From Emiliania huxleyi CCMP1516 (taxonomy: Eukaryota; Haptophyta; Isochrysidales; Noelaerhabdaceae): DNA of 64,000 nt. Location: positions 553,063 through 617,062 of the forward strand of contig NW_005199770.1 in the NCBI RefSeq assembly GCF_000372725.1, written 5' to 3'. A program made the position numbers and the translations under genes. The notes under the pieces were generated by a model. It did no database searches, was not told the DNA's origin, and saw nothing but the letters and a program-made list of their open reading frames with translations. Positions 32,756 through 42,460 of the stretch are shown in pieces (the stretch's first letter is position 1; every line of letters begins with the position of its first letter).

Positions 32756-34150
32756 TCACCCCTCCTCATCACTGTCGCTGTACGTAACCAGCGCCGCCGG
32801 GGCCGGCAGCGCCAGCGGCACGGCCACGGTGGGAGCGGCGGGACGGGCCGCCGGGATGGCGGCGGCGATGGCTGTCGCTGGCCGGGTTGGTGCGTGCCTT
32901 TCCGCTGGCCGCGTCGAGATCTCCATCCCCCTCGCTCGGCGCAGCTGGAGCGCGCGGAGCGCCTCCTCCTTCTCTTGCGCCGCGCCGCCGCCCGGCTGCG
33001 CGTCGAAGATGGAGCCGTGCAGCAGCCGGACCCGCCTCTCGCCGCAGACGGCGTCGGAGCGGCGCCGCTTGGACGCGCCTATGAGGAGGAGGTTCCGAGC
33101 AGGTTCCGAGAAGGCAACGGGATGGCGTCGCTTTGGACGCGCCGAAGCGGATGGCGGCGGCGGCGGCGGCGTCTTCGGGCGCCTCGGGCAGGAGCGGGTG
33201 CCGGATCCCCTTTGCAGCCTCCTCCGCCGCCTGCGCGAAGCTCGAGTGCCTTGCCTTGCGGTGCTTCCTGCGCAGCAGCTGCGACGAGCCGTAATCGTCG
33301 AGCCAAGCCTGGAGTAGGGATAGGCTGGGGGGAGTGAGGGTGAGGGTGGCACCGCAGCTTCTTGCGCTGCATTCCTCCGCCTCGCGTGCACAAAGGCTAC
33401 GAGCGCGGGCAGTCGAATAGAGTGGGCTGTGCGTGGCCTGTCGTCCGCATCTAGGGAGCCCGAGCCGAGGCGCGCGCGTCCTCGAGGGCAGAGACCCGCT
33501 CGGCGCGCGCTCGCTCTACGGAGCGGCGGGCGGCCGGCGCGTGCTCCAGCCCGTAGAACGGGTCCGCCGCCCTCCTCTCCCTGTCCTTTGGGTCTGCCAG
33601 CTCCTCGACGCCGAGCTCCTCGGCCGACGGCACCTGCAGCCACAAAAAGAGTCAGTGAGAGGTGCGACTGTGTCCGTGAGTCCGCATCTACGCGGGAGAC
33701 CTTCGCGCCGGGCAGCTTGTCGAGGTCGCCGACCCGGACGGCGCCCTCGGCGACGACGTAGTCCGCCGCCTTGGGGTCGGTCCGCACCTCGATGTAGTGC
33801 GCGTTCCGCGTGCGGTCCGTGCGCGACGTGCCGTCCTCGGCGGCGCACATCATCCGGAACGACCAGACCTTGGTCGAGAGGTACTTGCCCACGCACTTCT
33901 TCTCGGCGTTGAAGCGCACGCCCTTGGCGATGCGATTCCCGCAGCCGGAGCAGCGCACGTCGAAGGGCATCTCGAAGCGCACCACAAGGATGCCCTCGCC
34001 CAGCTTCTTCGCACGCTCGCGCAACGGGTGCGCCTTCCAGGCGGGCTCGCCGAGCCGGGCCGCGGCGAGCTCCGCGCGCGAGCCGCGGCGCGGGTCCCAG
34101 TCGGGCGGGTGATAGAAGTTGTCCGCGCGTGCCGCCTTGAGGGAGGACAT
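32756..34150 (-). CDS. YJU2B: YJU2B/CCDC130-like (CWC16 family) splicing factor
   Basis: Four exons, all joins fixed by frame: 34150-33701, 33633-33466, 33308-33143 and 33078-32756 (368 residues). The N-terminus SSLKAARADNFYHPPDWDP and the block LGEGILVVRFEMPFDVRCSG, then CGNRIAKGVRFNAEKKCVGK and HYIEVRTDPKAADYVV, are diagnostic of the family, which associates with the spliceosome. The C-x-x-C pair is present. In the second zinc pair only one cysteine is visible (RMMCAAED), unlike animal homologues. The C-terminus ends in VTYSDSDEEG, as in CCDC130. Introns are GT-AG (33634-33700), GC-AG (33309-33465) and GC-AG (33079-33142). The last has GCGCGTCCAA repeated at its donor and just after its acceptor. 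Confidence 0.88.
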   Translation of the reverse strand: MSSLKAARADNFYHPPDWDPRRGSRAELAAARLGEPAWKAHPLRERAKKLGEGILVVRFEMPFDVRCSGCGNRIAKGVRFNAEKKCVGKYLSTKVWSFRMMCAAEDGTSRTDRTRNAHYIEVRTDPKAADYVVAEGAVRVGDLDKLPGAKVSRVDADSRTQSHLSLTLFVAAGAVGRGARRRGAGRPKGQGEEGGGPVLRAGARAGRPPLRRASARRAGLCPRGRARLGSGSLDADDRPRTAHSIRLPALVAFVHARRRNAAQEAAVPPSPSLPPAYPYSRLGSTITARRSCCAGSTARQGTRASRRRRRRLQRGSGTRSCPRRPKTPPPPPPSASARPKRRHPVAFSEPARNLLLIGASKRRRSDAVCGERRVRLLHGSIFDAQPGGGAAQEKEEALRALQLRRARGMEISTRPAERHAPTRPATAIAAAIPAARPAAPTVAVPLALPAPAALVTYSDSDEEG

Positions 34151-34487
34151 GCCGGCCGGAGGAGCTCAGTAGCCCGAGGCACTTGCGGCGCCTACGTAAA
34201 TTTTCTTTTTTGAGTCCTTTCCTCAGCCCTCCCGCTCGATGTAGTTGATTTAGGTAATAAATATAAATAAATAAATGGACACCCCAAACTAAAGAAAGAA
34301 AGAAAACGGACAACCCAAGGGAGGGATGGGAGGACGGCACGCCGCCCCACACAGGGATTTTAAGGAGAGGGGTGTGGTGCGCTAAAAAAGAAAACAGACA
34401 AACGTTTGGCGTTTGTGGTGCGCTAACTTGCAAACACACGGCTCCGATTTCTTCTTTCAGCTGAGCTCCACTGAGGAACACCGAGCC
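34151..34487 (+). promoter_or_regulatory. divergent promoter with dispersed repeat copy B
   Basis: Lies between YJU2B (minus) and bL32 (plus). Bases 34291-34384 are a copy of the dispersed repeat: GAAAGAAAGAAAACGGACAA, CCCAAGGGAGGGATGGGAGG, ACACAGGGATTTTAAGGAGA. Its reverse relative at about 42015-42110 points at the VTT protein gene. The initiator-like CGATTTCTTCTTTCA at 34444-34458 lies 30 bases before the bL32 ATG. Confidence 0.5.
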
Positions 34488-35036
34488 ATGGTTGCGCGCT
34501 TGCTGGCTGGGCTCTGCCTCTTCGCTGCCTGCGCGCCGTCGGGCGCCTTCACGCCGCCGGGCGCGCTGAGCGCCGTCACGATGCCCGCGACGCACGCCGC
34601 CGTCGCCCGGCCCGCCGTGAGTGGGTGCGCGCCGCCGCTGCGCCCGCTGCAGCTCTTGGCCGGGAGAGGGCGCTGGCGCTGAGCACGCCCCCCCTCTCGT
34701 CGCAGAGCCGTGCGCACATCATTGCCGACGATTGTGATGGCCGTGCCGAAGAAGCGCCAGTCTAAGATGAAGACGCGGCAGCGGAAGGCCAATGTGCGGC
34801 CGCCCCTTGCCCGACCGCGCTCCGCCCGGCGGCCCAACCCAAGTCTGCACGGAGCGCGCGACTGACCCTCGTTGGCCGCCCCCGCCGCCACGCAGTGGTT
34901 CGCCAAGGCCAGGCGCCAGGCCACGCTCGCCCTCTCGCGCGGCAAGTCTGCCAAGTATGACCCCCTCGAGGACCCGAAGTACTCGTTTGATGCCGTGGAG
35001 GATGACGACGAGGAGGAGGACGAGGACGAGGAGTAG
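34488..35036 (+). CDS. rpl32: plastid ribosomal protein bL32 (nuclear-encoded)
   Basis: Exon 1 is 34488-34609, exon 2 is 34706-34793 and exon 3 is 34896-35036. MAVPKKRQSKMKTRQRKAN is the classic bL32 N-terminus of the large ribosomal subunit, here preceded by a leader. The leader is a signal peptide (VARLLAGLCLFAACAPSGAF) with phenylalanine at the cleavage boundary, followed by a Ser/Thr/Ala-rich transit stretch. This bipartite form is typical of red-derived complex plastids. The C-terminus carries an acidic tail (DDDEEEDEDEE), longer than bacterial L32. Intron 2 is GT-AG. Intron 1 keeps frame only with a GC donor at 34610; a better-looking GTGAGT at 34616 does not. Confidence 0.8.
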
Positions 35037-36262
35037 ACGGCCGCCGTCCCCTACCGCTCGCTTCCGCCGTGGAGGGCCCGCACTGTGTTCAGCGCGGACG
35101 TGGCTAGGTCTGCGTGAATCGCTTAAATAGCTGCACACACGACGCTCACAAGCGCGCTCTGTCGACTCTATTCCTCGTTTTGCCTGTGTTGTACTGTAAA
35201 CGACCGCGTCACGAGTGCGCCCGTCCCGCGTGTCGTCAAAAAAAGGGTCTTACACACTCACTCTCGACACACACCAGTGCGCGGTGTGTGCAGTGAGATA
35301 TGCCGCGTCTCACGCCTCACCCGTCACCGCGACGCGTCCTCGTCCAGAGACGGCGGCACACGATGATGTGTGGCGGCTGGTGTGCACCCCGTGTTTACTC
35401 GCTTGCTTTTTTTTCGCTCCAGCCCTGCGGGTCTTCACACTCCTCAAGGGCCTTGACCCTTGTAACAAGGGGCTCCGCCCCGGGTTAGCGTTACACGTGT
35501 AAGAGCGTTATGGGGTGGTGTGACGTTGGTGTGTGGCTGGTGTCAGCCTGTCGCTGGGTATGGGGGTACGACGGCGCGACGGGCATGGCGACGGGGCGGG
35601 AGCGGGAGGTGTGAGTGTCGCATGTGCGGTGCGGGGGTTTCAGCTCCGTGGGCGCGGGTTTCCGCGGGGCGGGAGGCGGGAGCGTGTGCGGGGGTGCGTG
35701 GCTGCCGGCCGTGACGTGTGGTGGGCCGCGTTGGCGTGCTGGGGCTGTCTGACTGTGACTCGCGTGTGCGCGTCGCTCTCGCGGTCCTGATGCAACTACA
35801 TCGGCTGTGTAGATCAGACGTCGTCTCCACGGCGTGCGCCGCGCTGCGGACGCGGGGTTATGGCTTATGCCACACACGCGTCCAGCCGTCCACAGGCGCG
35901 CGAGTGCGCCCAGAGACCAGCCGACTGGCCCTCGCGTGTCCTCGATCACTGTCATGAGCTGTAAGCTCATAACATATATGAGGTGTAGTACACGACTCGA
36001 GATAGAAGGTACCGTACTCAATAATTAACGACCAGACCACTGCCGCAGCACAGCGCGCACTGTGAACTAATGCGCGCCATGTGTGCAGGCCCATGGCATG
36101 CCAACCACCATTCGGGGAGCTAGCACTCTAGTACACTCCCAGTCGATACTAGTCGATCGTTAGCGGCGCACAGCGCACACGCCTCGAGGCACACCCCGTC
36201 GCGCTTCGTGTCCATCCGACCCCTCCCGGCTCGCGCGCCCCTTTTGTGCTGCCGGGCTCGCG
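35037..36262. other. intergenic stretch
   Basis: There is no supportable gene. Simple features are a GC-rich hairpin around 35450-35485 (CCTTGTAACAAGG inside) and AT-rich phrases near 35960-36025. The right side is the 3' flank of the LPMO gene. Confidence 0.4.
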
Positions 36263-36681
36263 TCACACCGAGCCGTGCAGCGCCTTCTCGCCGTTCGCCC
36301 GCTCAAAGGAGCCAGCGCGCCGCCCTGCGTTCCGAGCGCGGGACACCAGCGCGAGGGTCACCAGAGACCCAATCAAGGCGCCGAGGGCGAGGCCCACGCC
36401 AACTCCCGCCAGGCCGGCGGCGAGGAGATCAAAGCTCGACTCTGTGGTGAGTCTGGCGCCGCCGTCGGAGATCGACGGCTCGCCTGTCTCGTTCCCGCCC
36501 GCTTTGATCTCGCAGTTCGCGGTGGGCATCACCGCCTCGACAGCACCGAGGAGATCGAGGCCCGCCGCATCTTGGTCATAGGGCATGGAACGCATGGAGG
36601 ACGCAGCGGTCATGTAGCTCTCAAAGCAGTCGTTGAAGCACTGGACGAGCTCAATGTAGACGTTGGACGTGCCCGAGTCGT

Positions 36682-36718
<37 letters not shown>

Positions 36719-37705
36719 AGCCGAAGGTGGAGGCGGGGGAGGCGGCGGGGCCGGAGGAGGAGGAGGAGGCAAGATCTCTTGCCCAGGCGGTAGAGGCGAC
36801 GAGCTGGGGTTTGGTGGGGTAGGTGGAGGCGGCGGTGGTGATGGTGGAGGTGGCGGCGGCGACGGCGGCGGCGGTGGCAGGCTGAGGGGTGGGGCGCCCT
36901 CGTTGGGCTGGGCGCCTCCACAGATGCCTCCTCGCCCGCCGGTGCCGACCGCGGTGCAAGCGCAGTCATTTTCGTCAAAGGCATTCCCGTCAAAGCTTGC
37001 GCACGGCGGCCCTGCAAAGAAGAAGTAGTCACCGATGACCCCTCCGTCAGCCCAGGGATAGCGGAATGCGTCCCAGGCTGCCCAGGAGATGGAGGTGAAC
37101 GCGTTCAAGTCCTGCGATGTTGAGGCGTACCCGCCGACAGGCAGGGTCTCGAACGCCGTCATCCTGGGGCTGATCTGGCCAACGTCGACCGCCTGGCTCG
37201 TGGGCGTCACTTCCAGGTCGGAGCACTGTGAGTAGAACTCGGGAGGCGACACGTGGATGGCGTACCACTCCCACCGCAGAATGGCGTCGCCACCCGGCAG
37301 CCACTGTGGGAGGTCGATGCTGAAGCGTTGGCCGCTCTTGGACTTGCAGTCGGGAACATTGGCGATCTTAAACCACTGCTTCTGCGCCCGGGGCAAGGTC
37401 GTGTCGTAGGAGAGGTAAAAGGCGCAGTCGCCGACGTGAAGCGCGGAGAGGTCGTACTGGACATCAATCGTGCTACCCGCCGTGACGGACGTTGGAGGGT
37501 ACGCGGTGGGGTTCTGCTGCTCGGTCCAGCGGCACGCAAAGCTGTCGCTGTTCCTGTCGACGGGGTCGTTCTCGTATGCTCCGGGCCGGCCAGAGTATGG
37601 GACGGGGAAAGTCAGACGTCCGTGGGCGATGACGGAGGAGGGGAGAACCGCCAGCACGAGGTAGGCCATGGTACAGCACGAGAACCGCCAGCTCGAAGAG
37701 GCCAT
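36263..37705 (-). CDS. AA11-like copper lytic polysaccharide monooxygenase with Pro-rich stalk and membrane anchor
   Basis: 480 residues, single exon, from ATG 37705 (a second ATG is at 37669). The signal peptide ends VLPSSVIA, and the mature protein begins HGRLTFPVPYSG. A histidine at position 1 after cleavage is the hallmark of LPMOs, because its amino group binds copper. The second brace histidine is in LSALHVGDCAFYLSYD (residue 90), as in fungal AA11 enzymes, and RWEWYAIHVSPPEF plus YSQCSDLEV completes the fold. After about residue 270 comes a stalk of S-P(n) repeats, then a Cys-containing spacer, one C-terminal helix (LAAGLAGVGVGLALGALIGS) and a basic tail. The enzyme would oxidatively cut chitin, cellulose or related glycans at the cell surface. 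The Pro-rich stalk resembles pherophorin-type wall proteins. Confidence 0.75.
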
Positions 37706-37865
37706 TTTAGGAGGGTTCACTACAGTGCTCGCCTGCTCGTCGCGCCGTGCCCAATCGCTTATCACGCGGCAAAGAAAACGAGCTGTTGACCAAAGAAAAC
37801 GATCCCGCGGGAGTCGGCGGTCACTGGCCTCGACTGGGTGAACCCTGCCCAGCCCCCCTCCGTGT

Positions 37866-37985
37866 CGCGATGCGCTCCCCGCTCCCGTCCCCCTGTGTCC
37901 CTGATCGTCCTTACAAGATCCTGCTCGCGCGGGTGGGGACCCTGTCCTTCTCCCACCCCTTGTTTGGTGTGTCCGTTTTATTTAT
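37866..37985. repeat. dispersed repeat, family 2, diverged copy
   Basis: Shares TGATCGTCCTTACAAGATCC and GGGTGGGGACCCTGTCCTTC and the pyrimidine tail with 42112-42255 and 25475-25615. Read on the minus strand it lies upstream of the LPMO gene. Confidence 0.5.
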
Positions 37986-38180
37986 TTTATTCATACTGGC
38001 CTCGACTCACGCATGCTCCAAGTGCTAAACGACGCTCACATGACATCAAGCGATTTTACGACAGCGATTGTGGGGACTACATGATTGATCGTCCGAACGT
38101 GAAGGGTGGAGGGGCCCGTCCGCAGAGCTAGGCGGCGCGGGAGCCCCCCACTGGGGCCGAGGGTAAGAGGCCGTTTGCGT

Positions 38181-38500
38181 CTAGAGAACCGACTCGAGCA
38201 GCTGTACAGGGGAGAGCAGCTTCGTCTTTGCGGCGTGGCTCGCGTCCGACATCAGCCACGGGTGATGCTTCCGCTTATGCTGGTACAGGCCGCCGTACGT
38301 GACGTACGAGGCGCCGCAGCCCGCCTCCTCGGTCCTCGCAAAAGAAGCTCGCTCGCGCGTTTGGGTCGGCGGGAGGCCGGCCGCGCTTCTTGCGGCTCGC
38401 AGCGGGAGCTGGAGCTGTGGGTGTGTTGTTAGCGACCGCCGGCTCTGCAGAACCATTTCGCGCCCGGTTCTCGAGCTTGACCTCGTTGAGCACCGCCGCT
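38181..38500 (-). pseudogene. AT-hook plus C2H2 zinc-finger protein fragment
   Basis: Two frames read as one short DNA-binding protein: ASRKKRGRPPADPNARASFF (AT-hook KRGRPP), then CED, and in the next frame CGASYVTYGGLYQHKRKHHP (C2H2 finger with a GGLYQHKRKHHP end), stopping at 38181. A 13-base stretch between CED and CGAS breaks the frame, and it is too short to be an intron. It is a recent host pseudogene, a sequence error, or a real gene with different splicing. An acceptor-like TGACAG at about 38501 suggests missing 5' exons. Confidence 0.45.
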
Positions 38501-39839
38501 CTGTCAGTCCGCGGTGCGAGTCAGTGTCACGAGCCTCCGGCTCCGCCGCTCTGGGGGGGCGCGGGGGCCCCCGGAGGCACCGTGCGCCGCGCCGCAGTGC
38601 GGAAACGGGGCCCCGGCGCTCAGAGTCGCTCAGAGCACCAACTTCCCGATTAAGCTAGGTTAATCAGAGGGAAGATTTGGAGAGATCTCGAGGAGTACAT
38701 ACACATAGACCCTCCAACCATCAGAAACCTCCGACCTGATTGGTCGCACTGACCGCCGACAGATCACTCCAGACAGCAGACAGGCCGACGTCTGCACACG
38801 GCCGGCCGGGCGAGAGGCTTGACACGATCCGACCCTGCGACCCTGACGCTGGTGCTCTAGTGATCAGACATGCACTGCTGACTGCTGCCACAATGTGCGA
38901 CCTGTGCTGGCCCACTTGGCGGCCTTCCCGGTCAGTGGTGAGGCGCAGTTCAGAGCTGTCGATGGCGCGATGCCGCACTGGTCCCACATTGGTGACACTA
39001 GACCACCAAGTTTGCCGGTCCAAGAGAGAGGCACCGGCGCTGTCCTGAGAAGGTGCGTGGTCCCTCTTGACTGCCCATGCGCGCGAGGCTGTGTAGGCAT
39101 AGCCTCGAGAGTGCCAGCAGCCAATCCGAGGCAGTTTGTGACGCGCATTGCGTCAGAAGCGTGCACACAATGGAAGGACACCTTCCTGGCCGTAGGATCA
39201 GGTCGTCACTGAATGCTTGATACTAAGGCCGCGCGAGCTATGCAGGTGATCAATTGTGCAGCATGGCACGGGCAGCAGCGCCGAAAGGATGTTGCAAGGC
39301 GTGATAGCATGGCCGCAAGTTCGCCGAGCTCCCCCATGAAAACAAGTAAAAAATCGCCGAAAAATTCCGAAAAAATCGGCGCCTGCGGCGGGCCATGGGA
39401 CCCCATCTCCCCCCCGCATGGACACCCCCTCTGGCGTCTGGGGCCCCCGCGCCGGGCGGCCCAGAGCTCCGCCGCCCGCCCCCGACACGGCGACGCGCCA
39501 AGAGCCCACCCAGCGCGCAGGGAGAGATCTCGTGACGCCGCTCGCAGCTCGGGCTCTCCATCACTGGAGCTGGGGTGTGTGGCTGTATTTGGGAATTGCT
39601 ATTCAACGCACGAGACACACAGCTTTCGCGCGGAGAGAGACGCATGGAGCACATCATTCCACGCTCGCCATGCGGTCGGACTCTCTTGGGACATCGAGTG
39701 TGATACTACGGTGTGCCTTTGACCGCGAGCGCGAGAGTCAAAAGAGGGAGAGAGCGAGAGAGTGAGAGATGGCGCGGCGTGCAGGACATGGACGTAGAGG
39801 AGAGCGGGAGGTGCCGTGCTACGCCGAGGGGCGCTGCCC
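38501..39839. other. intergenic stretch with a repeat module
   Basis: No gene is supportable. At about 39335-39400 is CATGAAAACAAGTAAAAAAT followed by the ATCGGCGCCTGCGGCGGG module, also seen in the MITE at 7325-8076 and reversed at 31.5 kb. Confidence 0.4.
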
Positions 39840-40400
39840 TCAGGGCGGTGGCGCGGCTACCGACAGGAGCTCGAGCTCGTACTGCAGCTTCGCGTTGGGC
39901 GGCACCAGGTACTCTGAGCCGCCATCCTTAGTCTCGATCTTGATGCCCTTTTCTCCGTACGCCATCGCCGGCGGCACCTGGATCACGCGCTTGCCCCCCT
40001 CCTTCATCGTCGCCAGCGCCTCCTCCACACCGGGGTTGAGGATCGGCTGCTTCTTGAACTTTGCCGCGATTGGCTTGCGCCCAGGCCCCTCACTGCTGTC
40101 AAACATCTGGCCGGATGGAAGGTATGCCTTGTACTTCAGCTTGATCAGATCTCCGGCCTGCGGCACGCAAGCGACGTTGAAGGTGCCGCACTTGCCAACC
40201 TCGAGATCAAAGTACTTGACGCCGCCCTCCGTCTCAAAAAACTGCGGCGCCGCCGCCAAAGCAGGCTTCTCGAGCAGGAGCGCCGCAGCAGCCGCAGCAC
40301 CAGACACGAGCTCCCTGCGCCCCACCGGCGCGGCAAATTGCTTCACAGCGGGCCTCGACTGAGGCAGCACAGCGACGGCGTGAATTAAGGCCGCATACAT
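39840..40400 (-). CDS. FKBP-type peptidyl-prolyl isomerase, predicted thylakoid lumen
   Basis: 186 residues from ATG 40400. The FKBP domain occupies the last 120: AGDLIKLKYKAYLPSGQMFD, then PGVEEALATMKEGGKRVIQV and PPAMAYGEKG, with YLVPPNAKLQYELELLSV at the end, the normal order and length. The leader has a hydrophobic start (MYAALIHAVAVLPQ), a transit-like stretch, and GRRELVSGAAAAAALLLEKP with A-L-A-A-A at the end, a twin-arginine lumen signal. Lumen FKBPs fold photosynthetic complex subunits. The frame is open upstream to an ATG at 40574, but the extension is Arg/Ser-rich and unlike a signal peptide, so I chose 40400. Confidence 0.8.
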   Translation of the reverse strand: MYAALIHAVAVLPQSRPAVKQFAAPVGRRELVSGAAAAAALLLEKPALAAAPQFFETEGGVKYFDLEVGKCGTFNVACVPQAGDLIKLKYKAYLPSGQMFDSSEGPGRKPIAAKFKKQPILNPGVEEALATMKEGGKRVIQVPPAMAYGEKGIKIETKDGGSEYLVPPNAKLQYELELLSVAAPPP

Positions 40401-40721
40401 GCCTGCTGGAGAGGACGCAGGCCGCGGCAATCGAAGCAGCTCGAGAATCGAAGCAGCTGCGCCAGGAGAGCTCGCACAGGAAGAAAATACAGAAGGGGAG
40501 AGGCGCCACGCCAGGCACACGGAACTCGCAGCTCGTTTTCCGCTTCTCCCAAACGCCAAACCTACACCAAACACAACCTAATCCTCTCACAGTTACATAC
40601 AGTCCCACACAACGGGCTCTGCAGCCTGCGCTCGGCACCGGGCACCGCCTCGGTATACAAAATGCGCCTGCGGGCGGACCCTTACAGATCACAGATCACA
40701 GTCCCACACAACACCTACACC

Positions 40722-41687
40722 TCACGCACACACCTCGGCCGCCTCCCCGGAGGTGAGCCACGGCCTGCACCCGTCGAGCTCGCACTCCTCCTCCCCCTCT
40801 TCCTGCCCCGCACCCACCGCCACCGTGGAGCCGCCGGGCTCCTCCCCGCACGCGCCACCCGCCAGGTCGTCGAGTGCCGCCTTGGCCGCGTCGACGGCTC
40901 GCGCGCCGAGCCGCACCAGGGCGAACGCCGCCGCCAGGCCGAGGGCGCAGGCCGGAAGCAGCGGCCGCCCATGCAGCGCGCCGCGGGCGAGGAGCAGCTG
41001 CTTGCCGAGCGCGGCAGAGGAGAGTATGGCCACGCTGCCGGGCAGGTTGCCCAGCGCCGTGGCGGCCATGTAGGAGGTGCCGCTCACGCCGGTGAGGCCG
41101 TACAGAAAGTTGATCGCGGGCACCGGCGTCGGGATCAGGCGCAGCAGGAAGACGGCACGGAACCCGCCCCTGGTGATCGCACGGTCGATGAAGGAGAACT
41201 GGCGCTCTGTCGTCGGCATCTTTTGCAGCTGGCTTCGGACGCGGTCCTGCAGCAGCATCCGGCCAATGAAGAAGGCCGCGGTGGCGGCGGCAACGCCACC
41301 GGTGAGGACTATGGCGAGCGCGGTCGGGAAATCGAACATGGCTCCGCAGAGCGGCGCGAGGCCGATGTTGAGTGGGATGAGGAGGTCGCAAAAGGCATAG
41401 AGCAGACCGAAGAGCAAGGGGCTCGTGAGCTTGGCGACGGCGGCGGCCGCTCCGATGCCGGCGGCGTGGGGTTGTGACGCGGCGGCGAGGAGGCCGTCGA
41501 GAGCGGCGATGGGCTTCCCTGCTCGGGGCACCGCTCGTCGGCTGATGAATGCGAGCTGCGGCATCGTGCTGGTGAAGGCGCGTGGAGCGGCGAGAATCGG
41601 CAGTCCCTGCACACCTCGTTGTCCCTGCACACCTCCTGGCGGCGAGAGCAGTACGGCGGCGAGAGGCGGCGCCGTGAACACCAGCAT
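40722..41687 (-). CDS. VTT/DedA (TVP38/TMEM64) family membrane protein
   Basis: 321 residues from ATG 41687. After a hydrophobic leader (LVFTAPPLAAVLLSPPGG) comes the VTT domain: FDFPTALAIVLTGGVAAATA, FFIGRMLL, then RAITRGGFRAVFLLRLIPTP, INFLYGLTGVSGTSYMAATA and LGNLPGSVAI. The R-L-I-P-x-x-P loop and G-N-L-P-G are the family's re-entrant motifs. Relatives act in lipid scrambling or polyprenyl/phospholipid transport in ER, Golgi or plastid membranes. The leader (with RAFTSTMPQLAFISRRAVPR) could be a plastid-targeting presequence, but this is only suggestive. The C-terminus is acidic and soluble. Confidence 0.75.
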   Translation of the reverse strand: MLVFTAPPLAAVLLSPPGGVQGQRGVQGLPILAAPRAFTSTMPQLAFISRRAVPRAGKPIAALDGLLAAASQPHAAGIGAAAAVAKLTSPLLFGLLYAFCDLLIPLNIGLAPLCGAMFDFPTALAIVLTGGVAAATAAFFIGRMLLQDRVRSQLQKMPTTERQFSFIDRAITRGGFRAVFLLRLIPTPVPAINFLYGLTGVSGTSYMAATALGNLPGSVAILSSAALGKQLLLARGALHGRPLLPACALGLAAAFALVRLGARAVDAAKAALDDLAGGACGEEPGGSTVAVGAGQEEGEEECELDGCRPWLTSGEAAEVCA

Positions 41688-41989
41688 TGCCCACCAAAAT
41701 TGGGGGTTTCTGATAGCGAAAAAGAGAAACACGCACGGGCTAGAACACAACGCACTCTCAATGTCGTTGCAGCGAGAAGGGCGGAGCTGCGCCGAAAGGC
41801 GCAAGAAGCCGCGAGAGCAAGGGACCGGCAGGAGGCGGCGGCGCCGCAGAACGAAGCAGAGGAGAGCGACGCGACAGTAGAAGAAGAGACAAGGGAAAGA
41901 ACGACGAGAAGGGGGCGACCGCGAGGTGGCATGAAGGTCGCAGCGAGAATCTGCGAGAGACTGCGAAGAGAGATAGGAAGAGGCGGACG

Positions 41990-42260
41990 CCCAAGGGTGG
42001 GCGACGGCTAGCGCATCACACCCCTCTCCTTAAAATCCCTGTGTGGTGGCGGCGTGCCGTCCTCCCATCCCTCCCTTGGGTTGTCTGTTTTCTTTCTTTC
42101 TTTCTTTCTCATGTCGTGTCCCTTGTCAGGAGCAGCAGAGCCCCACCTGTCCCCCTGATCGTCCTTCCAAAATCCTGCTCGTGCAGGTGGGGACCCTGTC
42201 CTCCTCCCCCATCCCTCGTTTGGCTTGTCTGTTTTCTTTCTTTCTTTTCTCTCACATGAC
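41990..42260. repeat. dispersed repeats, families 1 and 2, upstream of the VTT gene
   Basis: On the minus strand, 42110-42005 reads GAAAGAAAGAAAGAAAACAG, CCCAAGGGAGGGATGGGAGG and ACACAGGGATTTTAAGGAGA, nearly identical to 34291-34384. Adjacent 42112-42255 is the family 2 unit. Confidence 0.65.
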
Positions 42261-42344
42261 AAGCGATCCCACGTCAGCGATTGTGAAAAAAGAAAAATTA
42301 ATTGGGGGTGCCTAAGCCAGCCAAACCTGCCCAGGGTTCCAACT

Positions 42345-42455
42345 TTTTCCGGGGTATGGTATGGTACGCTCACGGCCCAAAGGGTGGGGGGGTATGGTCC
42401 TGACCGCCCAAGGCTAGCCCTCGACAGGGGTGGGGGGGTATGGTCCCTCGGCCCC
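42345..42455 (+). repeat. GGGGTATGGT element, copy 1
   Basis: Begins CGGGGTATGGTATGGTACGC and contains two more GGGGGTATGGTCC phrases. An inverted relative occupies 43069-43160 (minus: CGGGGTATGGTATCGGGGAC). Confidence 0.6.
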
Positions 42456-42460
42456 TCCCT

